A stretch of 64,000 nt of DNA from Paraspadella gotoi (lineage: Eukaryota > Chaetognatha), in the NCBI GenBank assembly GCA_051294375.1, contig CM119265.1, forward strand, positions 14,004,124 through 14,068,123, written 5' to 3'. This document shows positions 22,235-36,789 of the stretch, piece after piece. A model generated the notes under the pieces. The model was not told where the DNA came from. It made no database searches and worked only from the letters and a program-made list of their open reading frames with translations. A program made the translations under genes and the position numbers. Numbering within the stretch: the first letter of the stretch is position 1; each line of letters begins with the position of its first letter.

Positions 22235-25200
22235 TTACACCCAAGGGGTCCAGCCTTCATACAATAATGCCAAATTTTCGACGGAGGTTGCCTCTTTGAT
22301 GATCCAATCAACCTGATCAGCGACCGTCGTCCTGGCGGCGGAATCCGGATCTCGGCCTTCGAGTTTCAGCTTGACACGACGCCAAACTCCGACAGCATAA
22401 GAGTTTCGTTCTTGCAAAGCTCGTCCCGTCCTGGGGTCACGCGATGAGTGCTGATTGCTGGATGCCTGAACAATGGGGATCTTTTGGGCGCCAACGGATG
22501 CGGAACCATCGGAGGAGCGGTTGGTAGTCGCTGAAGACGACACCTTTTTAAAAGAGTCGTTGGTTTCGGGATTGATTGCGCCGTGATCGTCGGCGGCTAT
22601 TTGGTTGACTTGGGCGACCCCAGTTTGCATAGATAGAAGTGGTTTGGCCAAGTCTATAAGACTTTCGTACATTTTTGGGGTATCTTGGATGAGGTTTAAG
22701 GTAACGTTAGTTATATCACCAATTTTCGTAGCGTTGTCAGGCTGATCATCGGCACCTGCCGCAGATGAGTCATCCGTCTTAGAGTTGTCCGATTCAGAAA
22801 TTGAACCAACAGAGGAAACAAACGCAGCAAGATTCTCTGAATATTTCTTATATCGTGAGAGATAACCCCTAACGCCATCATCAGGGTCAGAGCCTTGAAT
22901 TTGTTCCTCATACTTCGACAAGTTTTTAAGAACAGCACGGACCTCTGATATTAATTTGTGATGAGTAGCTAACTGTAGTTTTAGCATACTTAGGATTTGC
23001 TTAATTGATGACTTTCGCTGGTCAGACTTGTTTATAATAGAACTCTTCATGTCTTGAGCACTCTGAAGAGATGTATGAACAAAGTCCTTGGCGGCACTCA
23101 GCCATTCGGATATAATGGTATCATCTGCCATTGGAATGGCTTTTAAAAGCGCTTCCTCATCAAGAGACACGGATGTATGACATTTCTCCTGGAGCTGGGC
23201 CACATGATGGAATGCCTGCAATAAATCAAGAAAAGCTGTATCGGCATTTTTAGCATCCTGTGATGTTGATCTAAAAGATTCAAAGTGCAAGATGGCATTA
23301 CAAAGCCTAACTATTTCCATCGTTATTTTTTTTTCATTGTCAATGACTTTTTGTCTTGAACGCTGTGTTGCTTCAAACTGACTTAAAACTTCAACCAAAT
23401 TCGGATTTGCTCCTGCGGCCCATTTGAGACGTTGAACGATACCTTGCTCCAATGCCTCATGCTTTTCAAATGCCATTGCAATAGGAGCTTCCATTGCCAA
23501 AATAGCATGAACTTTATGCTGCAGTTCCGTCAATGATGGTTGACGCAACTTTAGTTTCAAGCCACCAGTGTGAAGATTCGGAGCCGTCAAAGAAACAGTG
23601 GAAGAAAGAACATCATCGTGCACCCAACGGAATGTGCTTAGAGCGAGATGGGCCTGCTGGAGTCGTGATTTGAAGTCAGCAAGGGTGGCTTCAGTTCGAT
23701 GATGAAGATCGCGCTTTCTCCATGCAGAGTCATAGCCAGTAATCAGAACGCTTCCGCGGCTGAGATGAAAAGTATCAAGGACACCGATCTTCAATTGTGC
23801 TTCCACAGCTTTTTTGCACAGCTCATCCAATGTTTTGCAAGAGAGATCATTACTTTCAATCTCGAAAGACATCTCGACTCCCATCATAGATATGAATACA
23901 CAAAGCAAATTTCCTAGAGTTTGCGAAGAAAGTCCTAATAACTGTTTCCTTACAAACTCGGCAATGAAAGCCTTAACTGGTTTTGCAAGATTATTTTGCT
24001 CTAAAATGTTTAAAGAAATAAAATCCTGTTGTACATGTGCTTTATTCAATCTATCCTTCACAAAAGAGGGTGTAAAAAATGAGGAAGCATCAGGTGTTGA
24101 TTCTTCCGAAGGAGAAATATTAGCCTTTTCGGGAAACGTAATCAATTGTGAGTGAAGAATAGCAAGGTCAAAAAACTCTTGCATGGCTTTGAGGCGTCGT
24201 AAAAAAAATAGACTTTGTAAAATTTCAACGGTAGAAGAGTTTAGCGCAGTTTTTTGCAATGATCGCCCTTCCTTAATAATGTCGACCTTTCTCCAATTTT
24301 CCGGAATTTCCCCAAAGATATCCATAGCTTTATACATCGCAATAGCATCCGTTTCTAACTTTTCAAAGAGTCCATTAAAACCCATCAAAAGCATCTGGCC
24401 TGGAGTGAGGCTAGAAGTAGAAGCATTTGATTCAGTGTTATTCTTTTCAAACCCAGAATGTTTCATTAGTGAATCAAATCGTGTTCTAAGTTCTGTAACA
24501 GTTTTCAGTAAGGGAGAATCTGTCGGCACTTGTACTCCAATGATGACGCACATTAACTTCTGCTCAACTTGCTTGATAAGATTATCAATCCCAGAGAGCT
24601 TCTCCATAGAATCTGAGTGTTCTTGCATGGATTGGTGTAACAGATTTAATGATTGTAATGATTTTTGACTATCAGAAAGTTTGGTTTCGAATGTTCCTAT
24701 AAATTCCATTTCAATAGAATCACAATCCCGTAACAACAAACTTAACGCTTCCGCAGCTTGGATTACAGTTATCTCTTCAGTTAAAAAACACTTTAATGAT
24801 TCTGGCAAAATAATAGTCTTAAAGTTGGTAAGAAGTTCTTGAAGACCGAGAAAGACGTTTCGTACCATTGTCACTGCATTTACACCAGCATCAACAAATG
24901 GTAAAAACTGACTTGACTCGGGATGAAGTTCCATCAATATAGATCCACCAACGGAGCAATCTTTTAAAAGAGACACCATCTGTGCAATATTGGAAGAAAT
25001 ACTACATAATTCCTCCAAAAACCAAGTGCCCGTCATTGAAGTCAAATCCACGAGGCTGCTGGCCATTGAAGCCGCCTTTTCCATTTCTAGAACTTTCTTA
25101 CAAGAATTCAAAAGGGCAGTTACGAGGACGCAGCTCAAACTCAAAGCTCCCGCAAGAGGTGCATTTTCTTGAGTGAAAAATGTAATTGCTCCAGCTGCTT

Positions 25201-28200
25201 CAGTAACGGCGATCGAAAGTTGAGTTGACAAGGCGCTTACAGGATCTGTCCCACTATGTTTTGGACGCCCAGAACTAGTAATTTGTTCCAAAGCAGACCT
25301 CTTCATTCTTTCCGTAATTTTCCCATACTTCTCAGAAGTATCTTGATGAATATTTTTTAGTTTATCTTCAACTGCCATAGCTGCTAGACCTTTGCCAGTT
25401 ATTCTTTCTGAAGAATCCCCAACACCTAAATCATAATTTAAAGACAGCTTAAAGTCCTGTAGAATATTAAGACAAACAGAAACGCTAGGCAATGAACCCG
25501 ATGCTTCTAATAGCGATCTTAACCATCCCTTCCACAAATTGCAACGATCTTTTTCAAGGTAAACTTTAGGAAATCTTGAAATCATGTTCTGATAACTTTG
25601 AAGAATGTTAAGAAGAGCAACACCACATGATTGACGATTGTGCAACAAACTTGTTAACTGCCCTTCTGATTCCTCACATGCTTGGATCGTGTGACTCTGA
25701 CCAGCACTTTGTAAAAATTCTATTGCTGAAACATAGGGTGGTATTCCAAGGGAAATTGGTGTACTTGCCTCGGTATAAAGCTGTGACATAGTAGTTGAAC
25801 TGTCTGGTGCTTGTCCAGTCAGCAACAACGTCAGAGCGTCTTGATGAATGCTCGACCAAGAAGAAAATTCTTTCAGTTTTGCTTTAGCTTGCTCAGTCAC
25901 CAAAGATTGCTTGCGTTTAATATCAAAAAAGTCCGAAAATCGGTTTTTAAGCGAGTTCAACTGATGATCTTTGTCTCTCAAAGCTTGAGAAACGAGATAT
26001 GCACGACGCTTGATTACTTCTTCTTCTTGTTGGTTTTCTTCCATTGTTTTTATGCAATCTTGTAACTCACTCAGCTCCTCCACCAATTCTAATAGTAGTG
26101 CGGAAAGTTCTTGGCCATTCTTTGTCCAAGCACTTTTCATTTCTGCAACGCGAATGTCAAACATCGAAATGTTAATGTCTCTTTCCATCTCTTGCTTGTT
26201 TGTTGCATGAACCTCAGCTGCCTGCAGGCCACCAGCACCTCCATAGAAGGCGCCCGCAAATCCATCATGCAAACTTCCATTCAATGTCCAGTCAACAAGT
26301 GGATCATAGACAAATGCTTCTAGCAGTGTCAGAAGAATCTCTTTGCCCTTTCTAAGCGTTTTCATTACATGCTCACATGAGACACGGAAAGTACCCTCCA
26401 CACCAGTTACACCCAAAGCGGTCTCTAAATTCTGGGTCATTCGAAAGGGAACTCTTTCAGGAACTCTTAGAGATTTTCCTTTCTCAAAACAAACATTGTA
26501 GTCAATATGAACAACCTCACCAGTGGAAATATCAATAAGAACATTGTCGAGATGGCGATCGCCTAACCCAATCACATATCCAATAACACTCATAACAGCG
26601 GAAGAGCGCGCATAATTTTGTGACACGGTCCACCACTCGGCAGCACCAGCGCTAGAACACCACAACTCTCTCGATAATAAATCGGAGGGAGTTTCATTTA
26701 TAAGCTCTTCCAAGACCTTTTTGAGAGTTTGCAAGGGCCACTCCTTTCGGTTTTCTAAAGTCGCACTGATTCCTAATTCTTTTAAGGCCGGATTCAATTT
26801 GTTGTAATATATTTCTGTAGGGCGTGGAACACTAGGAGGAGGTACCGATGAACTCCTTTCGGCAGAACCCTGCTGATCTTTCGTCCGACTCTCTTTAGCA
26901 AAAGCAGCTTCTCGTTGCTGCCATCTCTTGTAAAGACCAAATAGGGGCGTGGCGCCATCCACCCATTGGATAAGACCCGAACGGGAACCTAGTGGAGTCA
27001 CTGAGTAGTGCCGCGCAAAATATTTTGGCGTCTTGGACATGGCTACGGAAGAATTATTAGATTTTGAAAACATAGTATTAACAATTGAGAGAAACTGCAT
27101 GATTCGCTCATCCAAATGAAGATCTTCCAGTCCTTTAAAAAGATAAGCATGTTTCTTGCCATCAGAACCAAAAAACACTAATTTCTTTGGCTTTGTTTTT
27201 GTGGGGAGAATCGAAACAACGGTATCACAACGAGCAACATAAACTCCGCCCAAGATACTACACTGCTCATTCACTTCCTCAGCACAAAAAATGCCAGGCA
27301 TAGGAATGGTTGTTCCACACAAGCGAGCTAAGGCCGGCGAGATAAATCGCAAATCGAGAAGATGAGCCGCTTTTCTCTGAGCTCGTTGCTGGAGTGATTG
27401 GTGTAGCAAGCGGATTGGCTGCCACGTCTTTGTTGGTAGATGGGGCTGTGACGGATACTCAAGTTGATTGATAGTTGAGTCGATATGCGACTTGTAATTT
27501 TTTTGAAACCACTCTTCATGCGGGGTTTGTGGAGTTCTCGCAACAGTGACACTGCGAAGATGCTTAAGAACATAGAGCACAGGTTTCATGATTGTTTGGT
27601 GCTTTTCCCTAATGATAGCCTCTCGTTCTTCCTTGCTAAGAGCTGGGTTTAAGTTGACCTTTTTCAATTCGGACTCGAGACGAGCAATGCATTTGGCTAA
27701 ATCAGCTTGATTCTGATTTAGGGTACCGAGCCACAACTCGTCCCAAAGAAGTGTGATGCGTCTAAGTTCGGCGACAAACAGTTGTACCTAATGGGGAGGG
27801 AAAATATTGAGAGTTAAAAAACTGTAATTAAGTAAAATAGTCTCATACAGTATATACTATATTACGAGAAGGTCTGAAATGTAAAAAATATAAATAAGAA
27901 AAAACAAAAAAAAACAAAAAAAAACTATGAAGGAAAAATTATTGTTAATTATCATAGATTTTTTTTTCCTAAAATCGTATCTATAATTTTATACGAAACC
28001 AAAGAATTTTTGGTTCTTGCTCTTCGACATTTCACAATCTTTATTTCAACTACTGACACATTTTTTGAACCTGCGCAATCATAGACGAGCTCTTCGCGGC
28101 CAAAGTGTCGACGAAAGAAGCGTAGGAATTGCCCACCAACGCAGCTTCTTCCTGGGATCTCTCTTTATTGACGTAATCCTTCTCCTCGGTCTCAGAGATG

Positions 28201-31200
28201 TTCCTCACCAACAAGGAATTTAAGTTGTCGTATGGTGCCGCGGTTTCAACAGTTTCATCAGTACTCGACTTTCGTCCTCCGATCTCTCGCTTTGACCCCT
28301 CGTTGGCTGCGACAGAGATCGTCTGGGATCCGACCACCGCCGGATAAACGATGAGATGCGGCGTGTCGGCGGCGATACGACAGAGGAGTTCAGTGATGCT
28401 TCGCCGCACGTAAGGTTCTGGATGATTGAGCCGGCTGAAAAGTTGCGGGACGATAGAGCGCCAGGGGAGCGTTGGGGTTTTAGCCAGGCCAACCTCCAAT
28501 TCCGAGCGTAATTCGCCGGCATGCTTGACCAAAAGTCGAAGAAGACGCAGCGTCGCCGTGACGGCGCCCTCTTCACCCACACCGTCGTCGTTTCGTATGA
28601 CCGTCGAGATAGTTTCTCCGGCCCTGCTGTCATCGGATTCAGTCTCGGCGCCGATTTTAGAATCGGGGACAACCCCGGATATTAGTTTGAGGTATTTGAA
28701 ATATGCTTCGGCAGCAACTTGGTAGTGGCCATATAGGCGGTTGGAGATACGGCGCCAAGCGGAGACAATCTCTTGGAGACGTTCATCTAGAGCAGGATCG
28801 CGAAGACTAGGGCAGGCAGAGAGAAGAAGATTCTTAACCGCTTCGGCCCCATCGACGTAAAGGCTTTGGTCTTGATCCGTTACATCGTCTTCGTTGAGAG
28901 ATTGAGAACCAAAGTGCACCTTGTCACAAATCAAATAAAATCAAGTGAATTAAAATGGAATAAATTAAGATAAGGACAATCAAAGTCAAATAAACGAATT
29001 TAATCGATTTTAACAAGTATACACCATAATTAACGTCCCAAAACAGACCAAAACCAATGCGGACCTGTTCCAAAATACCAAGAGCAGTTTCCACTTCGTC
29101 CTGTGTCATCCATTTTGTCGGCAGAAGAGACAAGAAGAATTGCCTATCTGAGTCGCGTTGCGTCTTTGTCGTTGTCATAACCACCTCCGGCGCAGGTGAG
29201 GAAGTCATGAGACTGGCGTCCACTGTTTTTCGCCCTTTTTTATAGCTCCAGCCCGCCAAAGTAAACCACGATTTTGCAAGCGTTCTTTAAAAAAAATGTA
29301 TTCAGATTAAACTAACAAAAAAACAATTGAAAAACTTTTAGATAGTTCATCATAAGTCGTTCAATTTATTTAACCTGCAGTGGACTGTGCTGAGATTAAG
29401 CATACTGGCGACGAGATGATCAATGCTGGAGGTACTGTCGCCAGGTTGTCCAGAGGCGCCAGCCGCGAGCGCTAAAGACGACAACGTTGCTTGAATCACG
29501 TTCGAAGAAGAGCAGTAATCGGCGGGATAAAGTTGCTCCGTGAACATAGAAAGCGTCTGAATATTCTATAAAACAAATAGATATTAACTTTAAAAATTTG
29601 AGACAAAGAAATCAACCAACGATATCAGCATTCGGTATTATTTATTTATTATTTAATTTGTCTCGCGCATTCTTCCGATAGCAAAAGGAAAATAGTCGGA
29701 ATGAAAGGACTGAATTATGAAAATAAATACCTGCATCAGTGTAGGAGCTGACGAGGCCTCCGGGGTATCATTCAGGTTCAGCCCCACCAACGACGGAAAA
29801 GGAAAGGCAGAATCAGAGAGCGTGGGTTGAGTTATAAAAACAGCACTTTCTTGCTGTTGACACCACTTGGCCAGGTTCAACAACGATCGCGAAATACATT
29901 CCCGAACCTGAGCAAATATGTTTTTTTGATAATTTTAAAGCTTCAGTCGAAACATCCCTCAAATTTTTATTTTAAACCAATTGAGAACAGTGGATTACCT
30001 TATCAAGACTTCTCTTCGGTAGAGCTTGACCGGATACGGACATCGACCAAACAACATCTTGTAAACAACCGCTCAGCTGTTCGATGGCGATCTTGGTTAA
30101 ATTATGGCGATTCGGCGCTCCCCAAGCATTTTGAGCAGAATGCAAACCAGCTAATTGGGATGGAAAAAAACCTTATAACATTTTAAAATAATGGGAAAAT
30201 TAACTTTTTTTAAAAAATTGGGTTGAATGGATTTCTAAAAAATGTTATTTAAAATACTACGAACTCACCTGTGCCGATACTGAAGGCGTTCATTAACTTG
30301 CAAATTTCTCGGGTTAAAGTTAAAAAATGTAAGGGGTTCATTTCAGGGCAGAAAGCCCTTAACGGTTCCAACAACTTTGGGAGCGCGTGTCCGGGCTCGA
30401 GCCTTTCGTTTTTCATTTCGGAAGAAATTCCCGGAGTTTCCACGAAGCTCTGTACCTCTTTAATCAACAGTTCTTGTGCCAAGGCTGGGTTACGTTGCTT
30501 TCGGCAAAGTCTGGCGACACAGAGTCGAAGATTACTGAGCGGAGGCAGCAAGTGATCCGACGACAATTTAGTCCCCTTGAGTGCATTTGGCGCCACCAGC
30601 AGCAAATGGAGAAGAGGTCGAAGACGACTGGTCTCTGGTTCCAAATACGACAACCGACCCGACGAGCCTAGGATGTCGGCTATGTTCTGAGCGATTCCTC
30701 CTTCGGGATTCCGAAGACATTCAAGAATCCGAGCGTCGATATGCAAACGTTGACGATGTTCGAGAACGCTAGTCGGAGCAACGGGTCTACGAAGCATTTC
30801 GGCAGAAATGCAGGAATCGAGAAGAGAAGCAGCGAAATCAACATGATCCGTTTGATCTTTCTGACCGTGAATGGAATCGAGGAGAGTTTGGGTTGCAGAA
30901 ACAAAGAGTGTTTCCCGTTCCGCGGATCGAAGACACTCTTCATGACTCCAAAGAACCGCTGGCCGTCTGAAGTGGCTGTTTGAAGAAAAAATTGTTTTTT
31001 TTTTATTTCTAAAGGGAAACCTTTTTCTGCTTAAATCGACGGGCAGACGCGACGGTCCATAACGGTTATCTATGTACAAATTTTGATTTCGTAAAATCTA
31101 ATATTTTCATGGGAATTGTGAGTTCAAGCGGTTAAATATCAAATAAAACTAAAAACGGACTACACTTACCTCGAAGTCCCATCTTCCGAATTTGCTAATA

Positions 31201-34200
31201 TTCTGCAAGTTTCTGAGGCGTCACCGGCAGCAAAAGCAGAGAGGGCCGATACGTACGAAGCGTCGGAAGGCGACTGACAAAAGACATGGGGAAGAGCTGC
31301 GGAAACCTTTTCCCGATTCTCAGCAATCACCCCGCTCCAACGAAGATACTCGGACCAGTTTCCAATGTTTAAGTATGAATCCAATAGCTCCTCTCCTAAG
31401 AAAGCCAACGGCCTCGTTGGCTCTAACGTGGGACCTCTGATCGGATTCTCCTCCTCGTTATCTTCCTTCTCATCGATCACCTTCCCTTCCTCGACCTCGT
31501 CATCATCCATGCCTAAAGAAACGAATAAGCTGCCCTGTTCCAAGGAATTTAGCGACTCCATCAGTTGATCTCCCGGAGAGAGTTGAAAATCGTTCTTTTT
31601 GCTCGGAGATTCAACTTCATGTAATTGCGAAAAGTCTTCTTTCTCGGAGGCGGTCAACCAAGGCATTAATAGCGTGGACACTTGTTGACAGCATTGCTCC
31701 TCCTGACCTCCGGCCTTCTCAGCAAGGCAACGAATCCAGGAAAACTTCTTGCCCAAAGCTTTTTTACACCATTGGTAAAGACCGAGAACCATTCCAGGTG
31801 CTCTGACATTGATTAAGGCCTTCACATACAGCATCATTGCGAGTTCCAATTGTTCATATTGCTGAGTATTAAAAGACTTTGTGGAGAAGTTGGATCCGTT
31901 AATACCAGAGGCAGACGAAGCAGCAGCCATTTCCCGAAGCAACTCGTTGCCGTGCCAGAGACTCAAATAAGGATTACCCTCTCCTAGACTCACAATCATC
32001 ATCGTAAGACGATTCCGATGAATCCATTCCTGGCATGAGGATTTGTTTGTTCGAAAAAAAGTTCGCACAAGTTTACTTGGCGCTGGCAGGGCAGCCGAGG
32101 CACAACCTTCATAAGCGTTATAAAGTTGTTTTTCCAAATGGTCGACAAAAAGGGTAAGAGAGTGTACACGTTGATGGCTTCCTGAAACAAGGGGCAACCA
32201 TTTGGAAAAAGCTTCTTCAATTACAGCGGCGTCGCTTCTTATTTTTAACTGCAGGGCGAACACTTTTAAAATGTTCTCAACAGCGGTAAACGTGTCCAAA
32301 GCTTTCCCGAGAGGGCTGCGAAGTTTGTTGACGATGCAAAAATGGGCAGTTTCCCAACAGGCCCAGTTCCAGAGGAAAGACTTGTCGCGCTCAAAATAAG
32401 GTGAAGTCCCTTGAAAATCGTTGCAGATTGGCCCTTCATCTCGTTGGCACGAGTGAAACAGCCACTCCAACCAATCTTCGTGGTCCAAAAGGTGCTCTTC
32501 TAAATGTCCAAACAAAATGTAACCCATAACTACTCTAAAGTTTAATGCGTGAAAATTTCCCTGCCAGCTTTGAGCGACGTGATTTTTAAAGGCTTTCGTC
32601 GCTGTTGTCGTCGTCGTCTCCTCCGCCGTTTCGCCTTTGGAATTCATGGTTTTATAGGGTAAAGAGTTCTCCTCTTGATTGATATTCAAACGGACTTCGT
32701 CATTTACAGCGTTATTTGTAGAAGAAAAAACAACGTAGAGTGGTTGCGCTTTAAGAAGCGTCAGAAAAGCTGCAGAAACAGTCGGTAGGGTAGAAGCCGC
32801 CAACGACTTAGCTAGTTCGAAAAGAAGGAAAATTATTTTCACTGGAACTGCCGTCGAGTGCAAAGCTAGTAACAACAGTGGCCCATGGGTAGCTAATATT
32901 ACATCCTCGTATCTTGTTGCCCTGGCGAGGTTAATGATTGCCATAAACAAACGAATCGTATCTGGATGTCTAAATACGGGTGCTTCCATCTGACCCTTAA
33001 TAACGGCTTCAAAAACATCGTTGGTCCAATCGAGACAGAGCAACAATGCGGGTTTTGATGTAGATGGATTTTCAAAAACGAGTGTCAATACTTTAATGCT
33101 CTTGTTGAGGTGGGTTGATGTTGAGGGGTTCATATTCGCCAACAAAGGGGATGACTCTTTCTCCGACAGCACCATTGAAGTGCTGGTGAGGAAGTGACCA
33201 TGCTTCTGTGAGTGAGCCTCGAGTGCTTTGAGTGTCGCAAAAAAAACTGAGGGAAAATGTCGTGCGAGGGTGTCGTCACTGGGGCGAAGATGTTGACTGA
33301 AAAGAGAAAACAAGGACGGACGAAGCGCCCACATTCCCATGAAGGAGTTCTTATGATTTCCCATTTCCGTCAAGGCGTAGAGATTAAAGATGACAATGAC
33401 CTTAAAAGAAACAGTTGGAAAAAAAAAGACATTGAGAGTTAGGTACATTCACAAATAAAATAATAATAATAAATTAATAATAAAATAATATGAGAAATAC
33501 CTGGGCCTCGTTAACCTCGAGACTCCATTCGGCATGAGGGTTCTCCTTCAGAATAGCCACCAAAGCTACACCTTCTTCCGACGTAGCGAGCAGCAATGTA
33601 TTGAATGCCACTTGAAGTTCTCCCACGATATGCGAATAGGCCTCCTCCAGTAAAGAGGGACTTTTCACAGATAATATTGTCGTATAAAATTCCATCACGG
33701 CGTCGACGAGACGAGAATCCTGCTCTAGCTTAAGGCGTGGAATCACAGACGAAGGCCCCAACAACTCTTTCAATAACTGTTGCGGGGTCGAAGAAGCCGT
33801 CTTTTCCACAGTCTTCGTCAACATCGTGAGGAAGCTGTCTACGAGTGGTTCAGGAAGAATAGGATTAGCACCTCGGCGAGATCGAGTAGAAAGTCGTGGT
33901 CGACTGCTGTTTATTCTACTATACTCGGCCTCAAGAAGAGAAGATTCCCAAATGAAAAACTTTCCAATTTGCTCGCTAACTGAAATAAAAAAATGACGAT
34001 TGACTATCGAATTTTAGATATAATTTCAATTTTACAGACAAGTCAAACCTTACCGGAAAGGATTTCTTTTTGTAGACTTTCCACAAACAGGGTGACGCAT
34101 CTATTCGTGAGTACAAGATTTTCTTCCGAAAATTTTTTTTCGCAAGAACAGGTGACTGTAGGGAGAATTTTATCGAGGCATTCCGCGACGAAAGGGGTTT

Positions 34201-35990
34201 CCATACCCGGAAGATTTGAGAAATCGTCTCCGAGACACTAAATAATCAATTTCAAGAAGTTAAAGAAGGAATAAATTGATAAAAAATTGCTCGTCATACT
34301 TTCAAAACTGTCGTAAAAACGTTGATAAGCGCCCCGATTTTTGCAGTCGCCTCGACTATCTCGTTTTTGTCCTCCGCGCGAGAAATGTCGCTCTGATATT
34401 CTTCGAGATCTTCCAGAAACTGTCCGATCAGAGTTAAGGAATAGTCCATGTCTTTCATCCAAAACTGTCTCATACTGATCAGAGTATCGGAAGTTTTTTT
34501 AATTAAATCGGACCGCTGTTGTGTATCGATGTGCCACCCGACGAGGATGTCCACGATGTCTTGGAATCCGTCACAGAGAACATGAGGATATAGCGCAACA
34601 ACAGTGTCGATAACGCCCAAAATGCCGATCAACGACGAGGCGGTCTCGGCGTTTTCGAGGCACACCTGAACTCGGCTCATTAGAGAACCGACTGTGGACG
34701 CCGTCGCACGAGACTGGTTCTGATACTTAGAGGCTTTGGATGAAAAAGAGCGTAGACAGGCGGAGAGAACCTCGAGGTGAAAGACTCTCCACTCATCCTT
34801 CTCCAAAGAATTTAGCCGTTCGAAAAGACCGTCGAAAAAGTTTTCCAGCGAGTCCAACGAGCTTTTTCTCATCATCACGCCGCCGAGATTACCCAAGCAT
34901 TGAAGGATCTCCACGCGCAAGTCGCCAAAGCTCTTAGATCCGTCGACAACGGCGTTGCTGAGTGCTTTCAGGACGAAGGGAGCGGATCGTTGCAGTTCCT
35001 CGAAATCAACATAGTCGACATATTCTTGAAGTTGACGAGCGGCTGCAAGACGACGATCTCGATCTTCGACGTTGACAATTCGACGAACGAGTTTAGAAAG
35101 TTTGGTATCGTCCTCGAGAAAAGCCTGAATAGTAATTAAATCTTAATAATTAAAACAACACTGAATAGTGAAAACAAAAAATATTTCAAAAGAACCTGCA
35201 GCGGAGTGATTCTCTCCTCATCCCTCGCTGGGGATCGTCGCCGACGAGTCCTCGTTTCTTCTGAGCCTAAGTTTCGAGTCCTCCCCATAGACAGCTTCCC
35301 CCTCCGAGTGTCTCTCTCGTCGTCGAACTGTTGCCACTGAAAGTCCTCATCCTCTCTCGGTGACTCTCCGCCCCCAAAATCGTCGTTTGCTTCGTCCTTC
35401 CAACCTTTGTTTCGGCGGAACCGCTGGGGTCTTTCCTCCGGTCGGCGGCCATCTCGTCCGCCTCTGAAACGGTTGCCTCCGCCGCCGCCCCCACTTCTGA
35501 CGCGAACGCCCCGATCTGCCCCAGGATTCACCGTCGAGTGGTCGTTCGAATCCAAGGAACTCTTATCGTCCGACTCCTCGTCGTCCATGGGACCGTCCGC
35601 TTCATCTGGGGCAGGCTCGCCTCTTTCCGCACTGTCGTCAAACCTCGGTCGTGCGTGGGGAGGAACCCTTTCAGGAGACTGATCAGATTTTGTCTGAACA
35701 TTACCGTGGCGATCGTTCCGTTCGGACCGACCGCTAAATCTTTCGTAGCGACCTGTCCTCCTTTTGTCATCGCGTCCACCGCGATCGAAACGATCGAAGC
35801 GATCCCCCCTCTCTCCTCGATCTCGACGCCCCCAACGTTGATCTCTACGATCAAGTCTGTCGGCATTTCCGGTTCCGCCGCCCACTCCACGTTCATGTCG
35901 TGGATCATCCACGTCGTCATACTCGCGTGGCTCAAAGTTTTGCGGACGTCTGGGCCCTCGCCTATACCTATGCTGATCGCGAGGACGCAT
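22235..35990 (-). CDS. SMG1: PI3K-related kinase SMG1 (nonsense-mediated decay)
   Basis: Twelve exons join in consistent phase: 35196-35990, 34300-35124, 34054-34237, 33501-33979, 31170-33400, 30269-30975, 29999-30150, 29731-29907, 29375-29565, 29065-29284, 28071-28919 and 22235-27787. They give about 4120 residues against 3661 in human. The N-terminal 265 residues are rich in Arg, Gly and Asp. HEAT/FAT helices follow (DTVVALYPHVL, DIVDILVGWHID, MGMWALRPSLFSL). The kinase has HARHYSVTPLG-like and GLGDRHLDNVLID (about 2680) with HIDYNVCFEKGKSLRVPERV. The FATC end is YEGWTPWV. SMG1 phosphorylates UPF1. The last exon is 5.5 kb. An acceptor TTTATTTAG ends only 4 nt before the ATG. Confidence 0.97.
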
Positions 35991-36417
35991 AATCCTAAAT
36001 AAAAGCGGGGACAATATCTCCAACTTTCAAATTATAACGTACAACCTATGAACAATAATATTATAATTATAATTAAAAAAGAACTAATTCGAACAAACTA
36101 AAAGCTTTCAGCTACCTAATGTTCCAAAAATAGCAAAATTCCCAACTAAACAATGAATATGATATTGAAAAAATGACTCCTATCGGATTCAATGAATTTG
36201 ACGAGCGCCCTCCATTTATTTTACTTCTCTTAAAAAATAAATAAATTTAAAAAAAATCAAGTATCAAGTATGCATGATTAAGCGTCATAACTTCCCATTG
36301 CATTGGTTTCTTAATTTAACCTTTTATTATCTTCGTATTATACCTCGCTAAATTTTGAACCACGAAGAAAAAAAAACATCAATACGAATTAATAAGTTCG
36401 TAAATTCAAATTAAATT
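35991..36417. other. Spacer between RAB5IF and SMG1
   Basis: This 427 bp AT-rich spacer contains the RAB5IF 3' flank and the region just upstream of the SMG1 start. I see no gene in it. Confidence 0.55.
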
Positions 36418-36789
36418 TCATTCGAAGTGCATGGCGGAATAAAAGCAGATCCACGCAACGAGAAAAGCGGCGAAGGAGGTAAGGAATCCCTCTTTGACCA
36501 TTTCGAACGCCCCACCGTACTCTTCTTCGTCGACATTCTGAAAATTGTTTGAGTACACATAGAGAGAACCGGCGTTGATGGCGGCGAAGCTGGCGAGTCC
36601 CACTATTCCCCTCATGGGGATGAGGCCCCAAATGACACCAAGAACCACGCCTAGGATTTGGCGAGAGTAATAAACCACGTCTAGGAATTCGTCCTTGTCC
36701 GGCCACTGAGAGGATGGGGTGAAGGCACGAGTCCAAACCGACGGAAGGACGGGCTCGCTTTGGCGAGAGGATCGGCTGTGACTTTGCAT
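36418..36789 (-). CDS. RAB5IF: RAB5IF/OPTI, ER multipass-translocon subunit
   Basis: A single exon of 123 codons. After a short Ser/Arg-rich N-terminus, WPDKDEFLDVVYYSRQILGV, VLGVIWGLIPMRGIVGLASF and NVDEEEYGGAFEMVKEGFLT match the RAB5IF (C20orf24) family almost end to end. Three hydrophobic helices are visible, at about 45-62, 65-82 and 105-120. In mammals the protein pairs with TMCO1 in the GEL complex, which helps insert multi-spanning proteins at the ER. EMC7, another ER insertase subunit, is encoded 8 kb away. Confidence 0.93.
   Translation of the reverse strand: MQSHSRSSRQSEPVLPSVWTRAFTPSSQWPDKDEFLDVVYYSRQILGVVLGVIWGLIPMRGIVGLASFAAINAGSLYVYSNNFQNVDEEEYGGAFEMVKEGFLTSFAAFLVAWICFYSAMHFE

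Noticed and set aside
35267-36002. Long antisense and alternate frames over the SMG1 N-terminus
   Set aside because: GC-rich Arg/Gly/Asp codons keep other frames open; the phase-consistent SMG1 exon explains the region.
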